Assembly (NCBI RefSeq): GCF_964340395.1
Contig: NC_135562.1
Coordinates: 7,390,134-7,454,133 of the forward strand
Origin: Glandiceps talaboti
Lineage: Eukaryota; Hemichordata; Enteropneusta; Spengelidae
DNA length: 64,000 nt
Direction of reading: 5' to 3'
This document shows positions 23,815 to 34,778 of the stretch, piece by piece. Made by a program: the position numbers and the translations under genes. The notes below the pieces were generated by a model that was given only the letters and a program-made list of their open reading frames with translations, did no database searches and was not told the origin of the DNA. The number at the start of each line of letters is the position of its first letter. Within the stretch, counting starts at the first letter, position 1.

Positions 23815-24037
23815 TTTTTAGCACACCATAACTGAGGTTCCTGAAGTGGTAAGTTATAGGCAAATAGATATTATATTTTTTTAAATAAAATCAAAAAAAA
23901 TAGATTTAAAAAAGTCACCCAGAAACTGCAAACAGCAACACTGTTGATGGTGTATAACTTACATGGTTGGTAGCATTAAGGATGACTTGGCATTTTGATA
24001 AACACAGTTGTGCTACAATACCATTGGCGTTATTTTT
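23815..24037 (+). mobile_element. Short derivative of element R5
   Basis: The left end TTTTTAGCACACCATAACTGAGGTTC and the right end CAGTTGTGCTACAATACC-ATTGGCGTTATTTTT match both ends of the copy at 21029-22279. The interior (about 160 bp) is unrelated to the long copy. It is a miniature derivative mobilised, or formerly mobilised, through the same ends. Confidence 0.6.
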
Positions 24038-24084
24038 CAAGAAAAGTGAAACCAATCCTAAATTGAAATGAAGAGAGAAATTAC

Positions 24085-24300
24085 CATACAAGTTTTTGAA
24101 ATAGAAGTCAAAATAATGTATAAAAGTAAGCCATTTTAGGATCCAATATGGTTGCCGAATACTTTGTTAACTCTTTGAGAAAATAAACGTTTGTCAAGTT
24201 CTTGATAAACCCAAATTATTATTTAAAAAGAACAAAGAGCTAGCTTTTATTTGGCAAAGTTAGGAAAGACTTCAAGAATTTTGATTTCAGAGAAATTGGT
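24085..24300 (+). repeat. Dispersed repeat R10, copy 1
   Basis: It shares AAGCCATTTTAGGATCCAAT and ATGG.TGCCG, then TTAACTCT.TGAG-AAAT and a later GACTTCAAGAATTTTGATTT block with 56580-56820. Similarity is moderate and no ends were fixed. Confidence 0.4.
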
Positions 24301-24514
24301 CCCCACAGAGTACTTTATCTAAAAGCAAATTTGTATACTCTATTTGTCTATCAAGAAAGTAGAAGGGTATTATTTGTCACTAGTGAATTTTTTCATACTT
24401 CAAAGTACGAACAAACTTTCACTGAGTGTACTTCTAAGGAAACAGTGTATTCTAGGAGATTACATGTTTGCTTTCAAATCTTCACCTCTTAGATAATACA
24501 TTAACCTTTACCAG

Positions 24515-24561
24515 TCTTGTGAGTCTATCTTTGCATACTGTAAACTACCTGTCTCTTTAAG
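24515..24561 (+). other. Candidate short exon
   Basis: The acceptor CATTAACCTTTACCAG and the strong donor TTTAAG|GTAAGAG bound 47 bases. Phase 0 is open (SCESIFAYCKLPVSL plus two bases). No family is recognised and the segment is short enough to be chance. Confidence 0.18.
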
Positions 24562-24969
24562 GTAAGAGACACACTCATGGAAATCTAACAATTCACTGAA
24601 TTAAGGGAATCATGCTGTCTGTAGTCCAGTATTTAAAGATTGATGCGAGTCTCAGAATCTTGGCTTCCATTAACATGGTTTGTTTCGTGCTTACAAAGTT
24701 TGAATAATTCACTACTGCTTTGATTGCCAAATAAAACAGCAATGTAACAAGGGACTTGGAATGTACTGTGTGGTCGTTTTGTCCCTCAGGAATCTCTAAG
24801 ATAGCAAGGAAAATGTCTGTGAGATTAAATTGTCAAAATTCCGCCGTACTCAATATTTCGATTCAATCATGCCATTAGTCATCATTTCATTATTTTGGTA
24901 TACTTCTTGATTTTCATGTAAAAAAGATTTGAAACCTGCACTAGCTGTAACTTGAGTATTATTCCTTTG

Positions 24970-25235
24970 ATCAGACAACCAACAATACATACCCCGGTAG
25001 TCATTGAAAATTGTTTTCAAAAAAACAATAATTAGACACTGATCGATTGTATCCAGAAGTTGTACAGCAACAAGTTGAAATTGTGATCATACGGTGGGGG
25101 GGGGGGGGGGGGAGGGGGGGGGGGGGGCGGGGGGGGGGGGTGGTGGTCATTTAAGGGTGTGGACCCAAAAATCAATTTGATTGGATTTATGATACCATAA
25201 TATGTATACAGCTACACAAATATATTTACTCAATA
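24970..25235 (+). repeat. Dispersed repeat R8, copy 2, interrupted by poly-G
   Basis: This is the counterpart of 23345-23600. The left part holds CAGACAACCAACAATACAT and the right part CAAAAATCAATTTGATTGGA. A poly-G tract lies between them. Confidence 0.5.
25094..25143 (+). repeat. Long poly-G tract
   Basis: About 46 G in roughly 50 bases, interrupted by single A and C bases. It is a strong G-quadruplex candidate and a likely site of polymerase slippage or assembly error. Confidence 0.95.
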
Positions 25236-25659
25236 CTTATCCGGGTGTAATATTATATGAGTATAAATCAGTACATTGAACAACAAAATTTCAAAAAATC
25301 GTTCCAGTGACAGGTATACTGCAGCTTTAATGAAAATATAAAAAATCATTACTCCTGTGCTATTCTGTTGTATAATAGCTCTACTCTTTTGAGAACAAAT
25401 CTTGATACAATAAATTTGATAGACAGCATCACCAATGAAAAAGTCTCAAAAATCTGGAATGGAAAAAAAACACGAAAAAAAAAACCAGAATCGCCTGAAA
25501 TAGATATGACATGATGTACTTCTTGAAATTGGATACACATGACATACTTCTTAAAATTGGATACACGTTAGTAAATTATGTACTTCCCGCTCAGAGTACC
25601 TAAGGTACTTGTACCTGGATTATTTATTTCACCTCTATTGAACATTGAAAAAATCTGAA
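25236..25659. other. Non-coding stretch
   Basis: GATACTTCTTGAAATTGGATACAC-like text is directly duplicated near 25515-25570. Nothing else is seen. Confidence 0.4.
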
Positions 25660-25975
25660 ATGGAAGATATTTAGATGTCATTCCCCAATATTTTTTCTTC
25701 ATTATTAACGCCAAGGAAAATACGGGTGACCTAAGGGGTCCTTTCCTCTATGTGTCGCTAGAGTATGAATATTTTCCAGCTGAATGAAGAATAATATTGG
25801 AGAATAACATAATTATACCAGCACTAGTAATTTCAAAGAAAAATCGAGGGAAATTTTGAACCAGTGATGTAGATGCACTTTGTCGTGACATAGGCGTGCA
25901 TTGTCGTGACGTAGGGGTATACATTCCATATTTTTTGTTCAAAATGGCTCGTGTATGGTATAATATACAATAAGC
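25660..25975 (+). repeat. Dispersed repeat family R2, copy 3
   Basis: It aligns with the copies at 7.7 and 31.5 kb: GATATTTAGATGTCATTCCC, CCAAGGAAAATACGGGTGAC, CTAAGGGG, CCAGCTGAATGAAGAA, GAATAACATAATTA, CATTCCATATTTTTTGTTCA and TCGTGTATGGTATAA. TGATGTA, TGACATA and TGACGTA at 25865, 25886 and 25907 are exactly 21 bp apart. Confidence 0.7.
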
Positions 25976-26358
25976 ATAAAACATTGTATTTCTTTGAAGT
26001 GTATGCAGGACACTTTGTAATCAATCACAGGATTTGTAAATGTCAAGTGAATCTTACCCCGTCTTAAAGTCCATGTATGTATTTCATATTCTCCCAAGAG
26101 TATGTGCTATACTTCTATTATATATAGAATGTTGATATTTCACTACTTTGACATATAGATATCCCCCAGGTAATTGAAATATGCATAAACCTGATAACAT
26201 TATGATTGAATAATTGTTCAGAAAGGTAGAAAGAGTTAAATTTCAGATTTTTTCCAGGAGAGAGGCAAGTATGATTCTGTTATTATGTATGTCTTGGTCA
26301 TGTGTGCTTTAGAAAGAAGGGATTTGAAGAATATGCTGTATTTAAATTACTGTGCATT
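25976..26358. other. Non-coding stretch
   Basis: Nothing supported. Confidence 0.35.
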
Positions 26359-26412
26359 GTTTGTTTGTTTGTTTGTTTTTGTTTACTTGCTTTGTTTGTT
26401 TTGTTTGTTTGA
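26359..26412 (+). repeat. (GTTT)n simple repeat
   Basis: Runs of GTTTGTTTGTTT with interruptions give an incidental Phe/Leu/Cys-rich frame. Confidence 0.85.
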
Positions 26413-26479
26413 AGGCATTTTTCAGAGTGAAACATTACATACCAAATCCTTGTTTGTAACTCAATAAATTGCAAAAGAT

Positions 26480-26800
26480 TAAAAAATGTTTAAAATATTT
26501 ATTATTGTATGTACAATAACAAATGTTTTACAGTTTGTAGTTTTTTTTTGTAATTTATTGAGTGACAAACATAGGTTTCAATACTATTTGTTCCAAACAC
26601 ACCTTTGAAAATTTTACCTGAAATTTTCGACTGCACACTTGAATTCAGTCTTTGTCAACAGATTGACCCACTATTAGGTTTAATATAATTATGTTGTTTC
26701 TTATTGTTTTTTTTCAAGTAGAATAACAAGTAGAGTTGTCTTAAAAATTAAAAATCCAAAATAATAACCATTTGTTATCCGTATGGTGACTTTAGTTCAA
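26480..26800. repeat. Palindrome-bearing dispersed repeat R7, copy 2
   Basis: It has the palindrome block TTTATTATTGTATGTACAAT, then AATTTATTGAGTGACAAACA, a TATGTTGTTTCTTATTG block and a right edge AAAATCCAAAATAATAACCA. That right edge is the reverse complement of the left edge of copy 1 at 20.5 kb. Confidence 0.55.
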
Positions 26801-27129
26801 ATGTACAGCAAGAATTGTGCACCAAAATGTATAAACTCGTATTGTGTCCTTGTAATAGAGCATCCGCAGGTCAACAAATTTCTCTTCGTTATTGTAAAAA
26901 AAGATTGAGAAGAAGGCACAAGTTATATGCAATGAATAATATTTCATCCTGATAAAAGCACTGAAATATATCTATAGTGTAGCTATTAGCTGATGGAAAT
27001 ATGATTTTCAAGTGGAAAATTGTCATCTTGTAGAAAGTAGTGGTACTGAAACTGTCTTCTTGGCCGTGTGAAGGGAAATATATTTGTCAATGAATAGTGT
27101 GCGAAAATTCACTTGAAATGTATAGCCTA

Positions 27130-27560
27130 CTTTAATTGAAAAGTACAAGAAAAACTATTTGAAGACAAAATAAATATTCAGAAACATTTGTTTGAAATAT
27201 AGGAAACTGTATCTGAGCAGTTTGGAAAACTTTGTTCAATAATATGGGAGAATTTATTTGAATAATATAGAAAACGTTATTTAAAAAGTTTATTTTAACA
27301 GTAATAGTATATTCAATAGTTACCTTATTGGAATTTATTTTAGTAGTTTGGGAGAAATTATTTGAATAGCAGAGAAACATTTATTTGAAAAGTATAGGAA
27401 ACTGTATCTGAATAGATTGGAAAATTTTGTTGAATAGTATCAGAGAATTTATTTGAATAGTTACTTTTAAAATAACAGTATTAGAAAATTTATTTCAATA
27501 GTGCATGCAGCTTTATTTGAATACTGTACTGTATAGGGAATTTAGTTGAATAGAGTCGTG
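27130..27560 (+). repeat. Degenerate ~22-bp repeats within a ~195-bp duplication
   Basis: Words of the form GAAATTTATTTGAATAGTAT recur about every 21-22 bp. A larger block starting AGGAAACTGTATCTGA occurs at 27201 and again at 27396 (195-bp offset). Minus-strand open frames here follow the repeat and are not genes. Confidence 0.7.
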
Positions 27561-27869
27561 ACCATAAGCTCGGACTATATATACTGGATTAGACAGTATC
27601 TCAGATGCCTTCATCACCAAGTAACGTTTACAGCTACATGTAAATGTTTATAGCATGAGAGAGAGAGACTATTGTTAGATTATGAAGTTATCTTTTGCAT
27701 TCCCCAAATGAAAGGGATCTGTTTAAACGACACAGTGATGTTGCAATAGCTTTGTCAGCCTACATTGTCATGCATATATTGCATTCATTGACAGATTGTA
27801 AGCTAAATTTGTGTTTGTCAGTTTTTAAAACCGTACAGATGAAATATTAATTACGTTTTATAAAAGGTT

Positions 27870-28930
27870 GTATGTAGAATTGTAAGAATCTATGTAGAAT
27901 TGTAGGAAGTCATAAGTTTGTGCTTGGAATACAAGAATGTAATTTGTGAACTGCGATGAACTGTGACTGTAGTCTAGCCTTAATACAGCTTGCATCAAGG
28001 AATTATCGTCAAATGCTGAGGAAAGAGTCTAACTACATTATGTAGAATTAAAAGTAACATTTTTAGCCATTGAAATGGCGGTAAACTTTACTTGTGAATG
28101 TACACGCTGTCTAGACTTCACTTACAGCAAAAGGTAAAGGATGTCGGTAACTTTTAAAGGCAACTTCTAAAAAAATTATAACAAGTAAAATTAAATGTCA
28201 CATTTAAATGGAAGTGCACAGAATACTAGTGTGTTCTTCTAACAGCCTAGCTTTCATGGAAAAAAGAAAAGTACAGAACTACTGTCAACTTCTACATGTA
28301 AGGCAATATTCTGATCACAAAGAGCACTAATGTATAATACAAGTTCCCATTTTTATACATTTTATATTAAAATGAAAGTATATGTACAATGAATACCAAA
28401 CTAAACTGACAGTCCTGTGGCAGTAGTACTGTAGTTTTGAGAGAGAAACAGAAAATTATTGTAAGCATGTTATCAACTTCTAAGATAAAATTCTTTTAAA
28501 ATTTTTCTTTACAAAATGGAGCATGAATTATGTCACATTTTGTCCCAGTTAAAATGGAAATACATTGAAATTTGAATACTAACACTGTATTTGTGACAGT
28601 AGCCTAGTTTGATAGTAAAACTAGATGTTGTTATCAAACACTTGAAAGAGTTATAAGTGTATGTAAAAGTTTGCCACATTTTAGACCATTCAAATAGAAA
28701 CACATCCATTGAATACTACTTTATGTACTAACAATGTTTTATGACAGTGGGTAGGCGTAATAGAAAATGAAGAACTGTGTTATCAACTTGTATGTAAGAT
28801 TGGAACCTCAAAAAGATTTACATGTACATGTAGAATGAAAAGTCTCCTTTTCGGATATTTAAATGGAAATACAAAATTCAATACTGTAATGTACATGTAC
28901 TGCAACCGTAGTCAAGCTAGGAATTAAGGA
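27870..28930 (+). repeat. Degenerate tandem array, ~140-180 bp unit
   Basis: The block TTTAAATGGAAATACA..GAATAC recurs at about 28068, 28204, 28367, 28549, 28689 and 28857. Between units lie versions of TTATCAACTTCTA, GACAGTAGCCTAG and a TGAAAGT block. No frame is conserved. Confidence 0.6.
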
Positions 28931-29137
28931 TGTTGTCTGCTTTAGTGTTTCATATTAAAGTATGATGACACTATGACCTGTCATTATTAGCTCGATTACG
29001 ACACCTATCGATTTTAACGACAGCTTCAACAGACTGTAAAATCCTGTCCAAACTGAATTCACCATCTAAATTTAGTCAACTGAAATTGTGAATAGTAATT
29101 ACCTTTTTGCCAAGGGACATTTTTTCAATCATTTCAG
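28931..29137. other. Non-coding stretch
   Basis: Nothing supported. Confidence 0.35.
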
Positions 29138-29174
29138 CCAGATATTTATCAGGGGATGATGAAGCGGAAAATGG
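29138..29174 (+). other. Candidate short internal exon
   Basis: A strong acceptor (GACATTTTTTCAATCATTTCAG) and a good donor (AAAATGG|GTAAGATG) bound 37 bases. Two frames are open: RYLSGDDEAEN with split codons at both ends, or PDIYQGMMKRKM in phase 0. The first joins in phase to the candidates at 9113 and 34731. The splice signals are among the best in the window, but the length limits certainty. Confidence 0.3.
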
Positions 29175-30472
29175 GTAAGATGAAATGTGTTGTGAGAGAA
29201 TGTAGTAAATTGGTCAACACTGCACATTTCAGAAACATTAATAAGACTGTGTCAGTCTAGAAAGCTGCTTTGAACCCAATTTGCTGTCGGCTTGTTTTGT
29301 GTTACGTTTTTTGGGGGGTGAAATTGCACATGGAATAATGTGTATTAACTGCCAATTTATGCCTTCTGGTTGATATTAAAGTCTCTTTTTGATGCATGTT
29401 ATTATAAATTGCGTAATTGAGATCCATATGGTGACATTTTAGTAGTGATTAATGTCCCCACAGACACCTTGTAATAAACTTCATATGCGTATTTGTGAGT
29501 AATGTATGTTGTCTGATGCATAGGCCATTTAATGAGCACATGGAAGATTCTAATGCAGACATCTAACTATCCAGAAAGTCCATACTGTCTAGACAATCAT
29601 GCACAAATATTGACAAGGTGTGGTCAAATTTAAAAAATGATATGGCAAACCATATTTCAATATTTTATGTTCTCTGTTCTGCGCAAGGTGACAAAATATA
29701 TGAATGCTGCTTAAAATGGTCTCACTGTTTTAGAAAAGTAAACACTTAATAAACTGTGATCGCAATTTTAAGATTCAATACGATGCATATGTGGCCAATT
29801 TTATTTAGGGATTCCATTCCTAGCAAAACATGAAACTTTAAAATATCAAATATAAAAAACAACCCCTGGCATGTTTATGCAGACACTAAGTAATGTTCAA
29901 CAGTGATGCCTGCCTATGATGCCTTCAGAAAGACGACAACACAAAAGCAAACTACACACAAGAATGTGAAATGTCATGCTGTCAAATTGAATGTTCCACC
30001 TGTTGTGCAATGTTATACTGCCCAGAAATGCCATGTTCCAACTATTAATATGAAATGGCGTGCTTGCCAAACAGAATGAATATTCACATATTGTGAAGTG
30101 TCATGCTGTTCTGTAAGTAATTTGTCACTTGACATTCAAGAGTATGATGTTAATGTTGTGAACTGTCATGCTGTCCAGATCAAATGTTCCACCTGTAGAA
30201 ATATGATTTGTATATCTCAGCCACAAATGACGCAAAAATGATGGTGTATAATTCTACCCAGATGCATTTCTTTCATATCATTGATAGTACTTTATTTGAA
30301 AGCTGAAGAAAAACAGACAAAAGTCGTGTTTTCAGTGTGCAATTAATGCATTGGTTAATTTTCATCTGTTGTGTCATCTTTGTGTGCTTGGCTTTTATTG
30401 TAAAAAAAAACAGCCTAACTTAAGATTTGCGGAAAGAAGGAATATTTGATCTGTCAGTCATGAGGCATATAA
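29175..30472. other. Non-coding stretch
   Basis: Loose repeats of TGTCATGCTGT and ATGTTCCACCTGT occur near 29970-30190. No gene is supported. Confidence 0.4.
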
Positions 30473-30785
30473 AGGAAATATCTTATAAATTATAGGAGAT
30501 GCTTGAGGAAAGATATCATGATAAAAGTAGATGATGAAATTGTGAAAAATGCAGAAAGTAGAAAATTAGTTCTCTTGCCCATGGTCCATATTTTATGTTC
30601 TACAGTAATACAAAATAAGCTCTCAGGGAATGTTATCCTTAACAGACAGTTCTATCCGATGGATTCCACTTCAACAAGGATGTGTTACAGCATCTTAGAG
30701 AGGACAGGAATTCTATCAGCCCTTGACCTGTCAACAGCAGTTTCAGACTGTTTGATTGCTGCATTGTATGCTGTTGTACATATAG
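30473..30785 (+). other. Open segment with possible exon, frame ambiguous
   Basis: One frame is open from 30473 to beyond 30785, where ATAG|GTATGAA could be a donor; it includes MDSTSTRMCYSILERTGILS. A second frame, open from an acceptor-like TTATCCTTAACAG at 30645 to a TGA at 30724-30726, reads VLSDGFHFNKDVLQHLREDR and looks equally protein-like. The segment is richer in G+C than its flanks. I do not recognise either product, and only one frame could be real. Confidence 0.18.
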
Positions 30786-30837
30786 GTATGAATACATGTG
30801 AGTGTGTGTATGAGTGGGTGGGTGGGTCACGGTATAT

Positions 30838-30886
30838 ATAAGTATGTATGGATGTATGTATGTATGCATGCATGCATGCATGTATG

Positions 30887-30917
<31 letters not shown>

Positions 30918-31130
30918 TGTATATATATGTATGTATGTATGACTGCATATGTGTGTACATTTTGTTTGTACATGTATGTATGTATGTATTTATGTACGTA
31001 CGTAGGTATGTATGTAAGTATGTATGTAAGTATGTATGTATGTATGTATGTATGTATGTGTATGCATGCATGCATGTATGTATGAATGTATGTATGTATA
31101 TATTACTGCATGTGTGTTGTATGTATGTAC
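30838..31130 (+). repeat. (ATGT)n / (ATGC)n tetranucleotide microsatellite
   Basis: GTAT repeats with GCAT and other interruptions run for about 290 bp. They create long open frames on both strands (Cys/Met/Tyr/Val-rich forward, Tyr/Ile/His/Thr-rich reverse) that are repeat artefacts. Confidence 0.95.
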
Positions 31131-31489
31131 TGTACATATACGTTCTATATTATTGACGTATTAGTCAATTGTAATGTTTCTAATTTCATGCATACGTTGA
31201 CATATTTCATACATCACCACCATATCCTCATTGTTATATGAATAAGATCTATGGTTGACTTAGATTCAAAACCATTAGGAAAACCCTAACAAAAGTCAGT
31301 TTGATCAATGTATGTAATAAAATATGCTTGAATGCACATTGTTTGTTATTGATGGTTATCTACAAGTTTCAATGACATTGTACATTAAACTGAATGATAG
31401 CAACAGATCTATCAACCCAGGCATAATGTATACATTCCTGTCTTGATGATATTTATCATACAAGCCAAATCAAATGTCTTCCAACAAAC
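31131..31489. other. Non-coding stretch
   Basis: Nothing supported. Confidence 0.35.
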
Positions 31490-31960
31490 AAAAGATTTAG
31501 ATGTTATATATATTCCCCAATATTTTCTACATTCAACCTTGGAAAATATGAGTGACTTAAGGGGGCTTTGTAGCTACTCGTGGTGACAACCCTTAGGTCA
31601 TTATCATTTTCCAGCTAAATGGAGAAAAATACTGGTCCAGGAAAATAACATAATTAAACCAGCGCCAATAAAAAAAAAAAAATATCAGGGAAAATAATGG
31701 CAATTTTGAACGTTATGATTCATATGTCGAACACAGCAGAACCAGTGACGTACATGTTGACTCATGTTGTCGTGACATAGATGTGCATTGTTGTGACGTA
31801 GAACAACTAGAGTTTATTCCATATTTTTTGTTAAACTTGGCTCATGTATGGTATAAATTGGCAAACATTGTAATCATTCTAGGCTATGACAACTCATGTG
31901 TATGTCACTACTTCTGTGGTGCTCAAATACGAGTCAAAATGTTCCACAAAATGTTTTTGT
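31490..31960 (+). repeat. Dispersed repeat family R2, copy 4 (longest)
   Basis: It includes all R2 blocks: TTAGATGTTATATATATTCC, GGAAAATATGAGTGACTTAA, CAACCCTTAGGTCAT, CCAGCTAAATGGAGAA, AATAACATAATTAAACCAGC, three TGACRTA motifs (31746, 31773, 31794), ATTCCATATTTTTTGTTAAA and TCATGTATGGTATAA. GAACACAGCAGAACCAGTGAC near 31722 is inversely repeated as GTCACTACTTCTGTGGTGCTC near 31905, so part of it folds back. Confidence 0.7.
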
Positions 31961-33639
31961 ATTGTTCAGACATCGAGGAAAGTAGCAGTGCTCTATGATT
32001 AACTGAGTAACGTTACCATGTATACTCCCAAAGTACACACAGACAGGAAGTAGAGTGTCACCATGGCAAATTTTGGAAAGGCCTGTTGACATAAAACAGA
32101 TACATAGCACACATGTACAGGAAAAATAAGAAACATTAAGAATGCTAATCCATCAAGAAAATAGAGAAGAGTATTTATCATAGATTGACTATTTTGCAGA
32201 ATTGCAGCGACATGGGTGTCATAAATTATTTTCAACGTTCTCTGAGCCATAGCAATTTTTTTCCATTCTCAGAATACTTAATACATCATCACTGTCAGAG
32301 GCTAAAAGGTTTATGAGTATAACTTTCATGTGCATATCTGTGTATCAGACCCTTCAATGTTGAAAAGCCATGACTATTCTAATACGATTTTAATCCTACA
32401 ATATTTCCTGGATGGAAAAACGAGTTATTTATGTTCATACAATATTAATGCATTCGCTTATCAATAAAATATAAATCTTATGTGCGTTTAATGAATAATT
32501 AAAACCAAGCCCTTAGGATATCAATCATAAATATCAAATATGTATCATAACTCAAACCATTGATAACAAATATTTATCGGCAAATTACTTATCGTTTCGT
32601 TGCAAATCATTGTAGCCAAATCGTGAAACTTATAAGAGTTTATTCCTAGACATTTTGATACATGGGAATGGAGGAACTGTATGATTTAATCTTGTCATTT
32701 ATCCAGAGCCACCAGTCACGAAGCTAACAGTCACTGCTCCGTAGAGAGCACTGTCAATATGTAAATGAGTTCAACAGTCAAAGTGAAACATCATCAATTG
32801 ACAGCCATTTGAAAGGTTTCTGTGTTTTCACAAACTAGTATCAAAGGCAAGGAAATATACTTTGAATTGGCCTATTGAAGGAAGCTGTTTGCACATCACT
32901 ACAAATAACTACAAACTGTTACAGATAGTGATTGTCAAAAATGTGAAAAATTATGATGACAAATGCAAATTAGGTTTTGTTCAGCAGTTACTGTCCATCA
33001 GAGAACATTTCATGTTACAAAAAATGTTGCCTTGCTAGCTGGCAAGTAAATTTATAGTTAGTAGTATCAAAATTGTTAAAACCAGCATCCACTGAATTCT
33101 GAAATACATTGGTACACATATCGGAAAATTGTCATGAGGAAAACGTTTTGGAAATACAATCTGCAAACTGGAATCAGTACATCTAAATCATAAAATTCCA
33201 AATGGGAATATATATCTTAGATTGAAAATTGCATCAAACAGTTATGGTATAGGTTGACACCTAGAAAATGGAAGAAAAATTCATGGGCTACATGTTTTGA
33301 TTTAAATTCAACAATTTTATGAGTGTGTATGTCTGGAATATGAGATGAAATATTAAGATTGTGAAAACAGAGCAATTTTTGAAAATGGGATTGATGTACG
33401 TAGATATATACGTCTGTGCAATGAAATATTTATTTCAGTACAATATTTAAAAGTGTTCACAAAAGGACATTTTATGATTTTATACTACTGGAAACCGACC
33501 ACTGTATATCTCATTTAGAAGTAAATGTTTATCAACTTATCAACATCTCAGTAGTAAATACAGAAGCTGTTATCATCGAAGGCGTGAAAGTTTTTCAAAA
33601 TTTGGTTAAAAGAGCAAAAATGAAGTTCAGCTACTGCAT
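31961..33639. other. AT-rich non-coding stretch
   Basis: No exon, RNA gene or repeat family copy is supported. Confidence 0.4.
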
Positions 33640-33973
33640 TGATGCTAGACCCCCTCCCCCAGCCCCCTCCCCCCCTAAACGAACAAAGTTCGCTTATTGA
33701 GCTTGTGCGACATTGTGCGATCGTCTCTAATTACACCTAAATTCAAGTCTTAAGATTCAATTCAAATTTTCGCAGCTGCTTAACAGGGAACTAACATCTT
33801 GAAAAACAAATAACAATATTTAAAAAATTAGATAGGAATTAAACAATATAGCTGAACATCACGAAAGGATTTCGTACAAAACATTCAAAGCGAAGACCTG
33901 GAAGAAATAGAAAGAACTAGGTAATTTTCAAAATAGGGTCAACAAACTACATGTAGGTTATAAGGACCTAGAG
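33640..33973 (+). other. Possible non-coding exon with strong donor
   Basis: The segment ends at CCTAGAG|GTAAGTGA, one of the best donor matches in the window. A pyrimidine-rich stretch (CCCCCTCCCCCAGCCCCCTC) lies at its left. An internal acceptor after GCAGCTGCTTAACAG (near 33787) would give a ~186-base exon, but all frames contain stops, so it would be untranslated. Confidence 0.15.
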
Positions 33974-34730
33974 GTAAGTGATTATTTGCCTTATATAAGG
34001 AGTTGAGATTGTCCCTAGATACAATGTTGTAAGATTCAGTATCTCTAGGCTGTAATATTTTATGACGTATCAAATACCTGTTTTACGTCAAAGCAACTTT
34101 GTAGAACTCCTGACTTTCAATAATGAGAGCACACATTTATGTTGGCTGATTACTGTGAAAGAGTATGCCTTTAAATTGAAGCGTTATGAAAACAGATGAA
34201 TGGAAGGGAGTGTGAGATACTGAGTTGAAGAATGCCATGGAGGTGGGAGGCTTTAAGGGAGGGAGGGAAGAGATCTTACGAAAAATGGTTGCTGTATTAC
34301 TTTGTCATTTTCTGGCCAGCATATTATTTTCTATATCAAGGCAATTCATTGCGACCTTTGGCCCTATACTTCATGAAAGTACATGGTAGATCCATGTATT
34401 AACTACATTTTGCTTCAATGATTTGTATAGACTGACCTGATCACCATATCAGTCAAGGTGCGTAATTTAGCTCTGGTAAAAAAAAATACTATGGATACAT
34501 TAAAGTGGTGTATTAGCTTTTTCCTCACGTGAAAATACTTTACATAAACCTTATGGACAAGTAAACTATTCTTGTATAATATTAATTTCAATGTTTTTCT
34601 TCTTTGGCAATAAAGTTGTCACCAGGCATTGTTAGAACAGTTAATTGCAGAGTAGGGATTTCCTGGACATTTTTATTACGTCTAATAAATTACATAAGTG
34701 GATTATATATAAGTTATATCTTAATACCAG
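33974..34730. other. Non-coding stretch
   Basis: Nothing supported. Confidence 0.35.
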
Positions 34731-34778
34731 GTTTGAGTTCAATCAGTTGCAAGTGATGATTAAGTATGCTTCAGATCA
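34731..34778 (+). other. Candidate internal coding exon
   Basis: The acceptor TATATCTTAATACCAG and the donor GATCA|GTAAGTAG bound 48 bases. One frame is open with split codons at both ends and encodes FEFNQLQVMIKYASD. It joins in phase downstream of the 29138 candidate and upstream of those at 37193 or 40504. No family is recognised. Confidence 0.25.

Noticed and set aside
30685-31156. Long open frames on both strands (150 and 102 codons) across the microsatellite
   Set aside because: They follow the GTAT tetranucleotide repeat in every frame and have repeat-derived composition; not genes.
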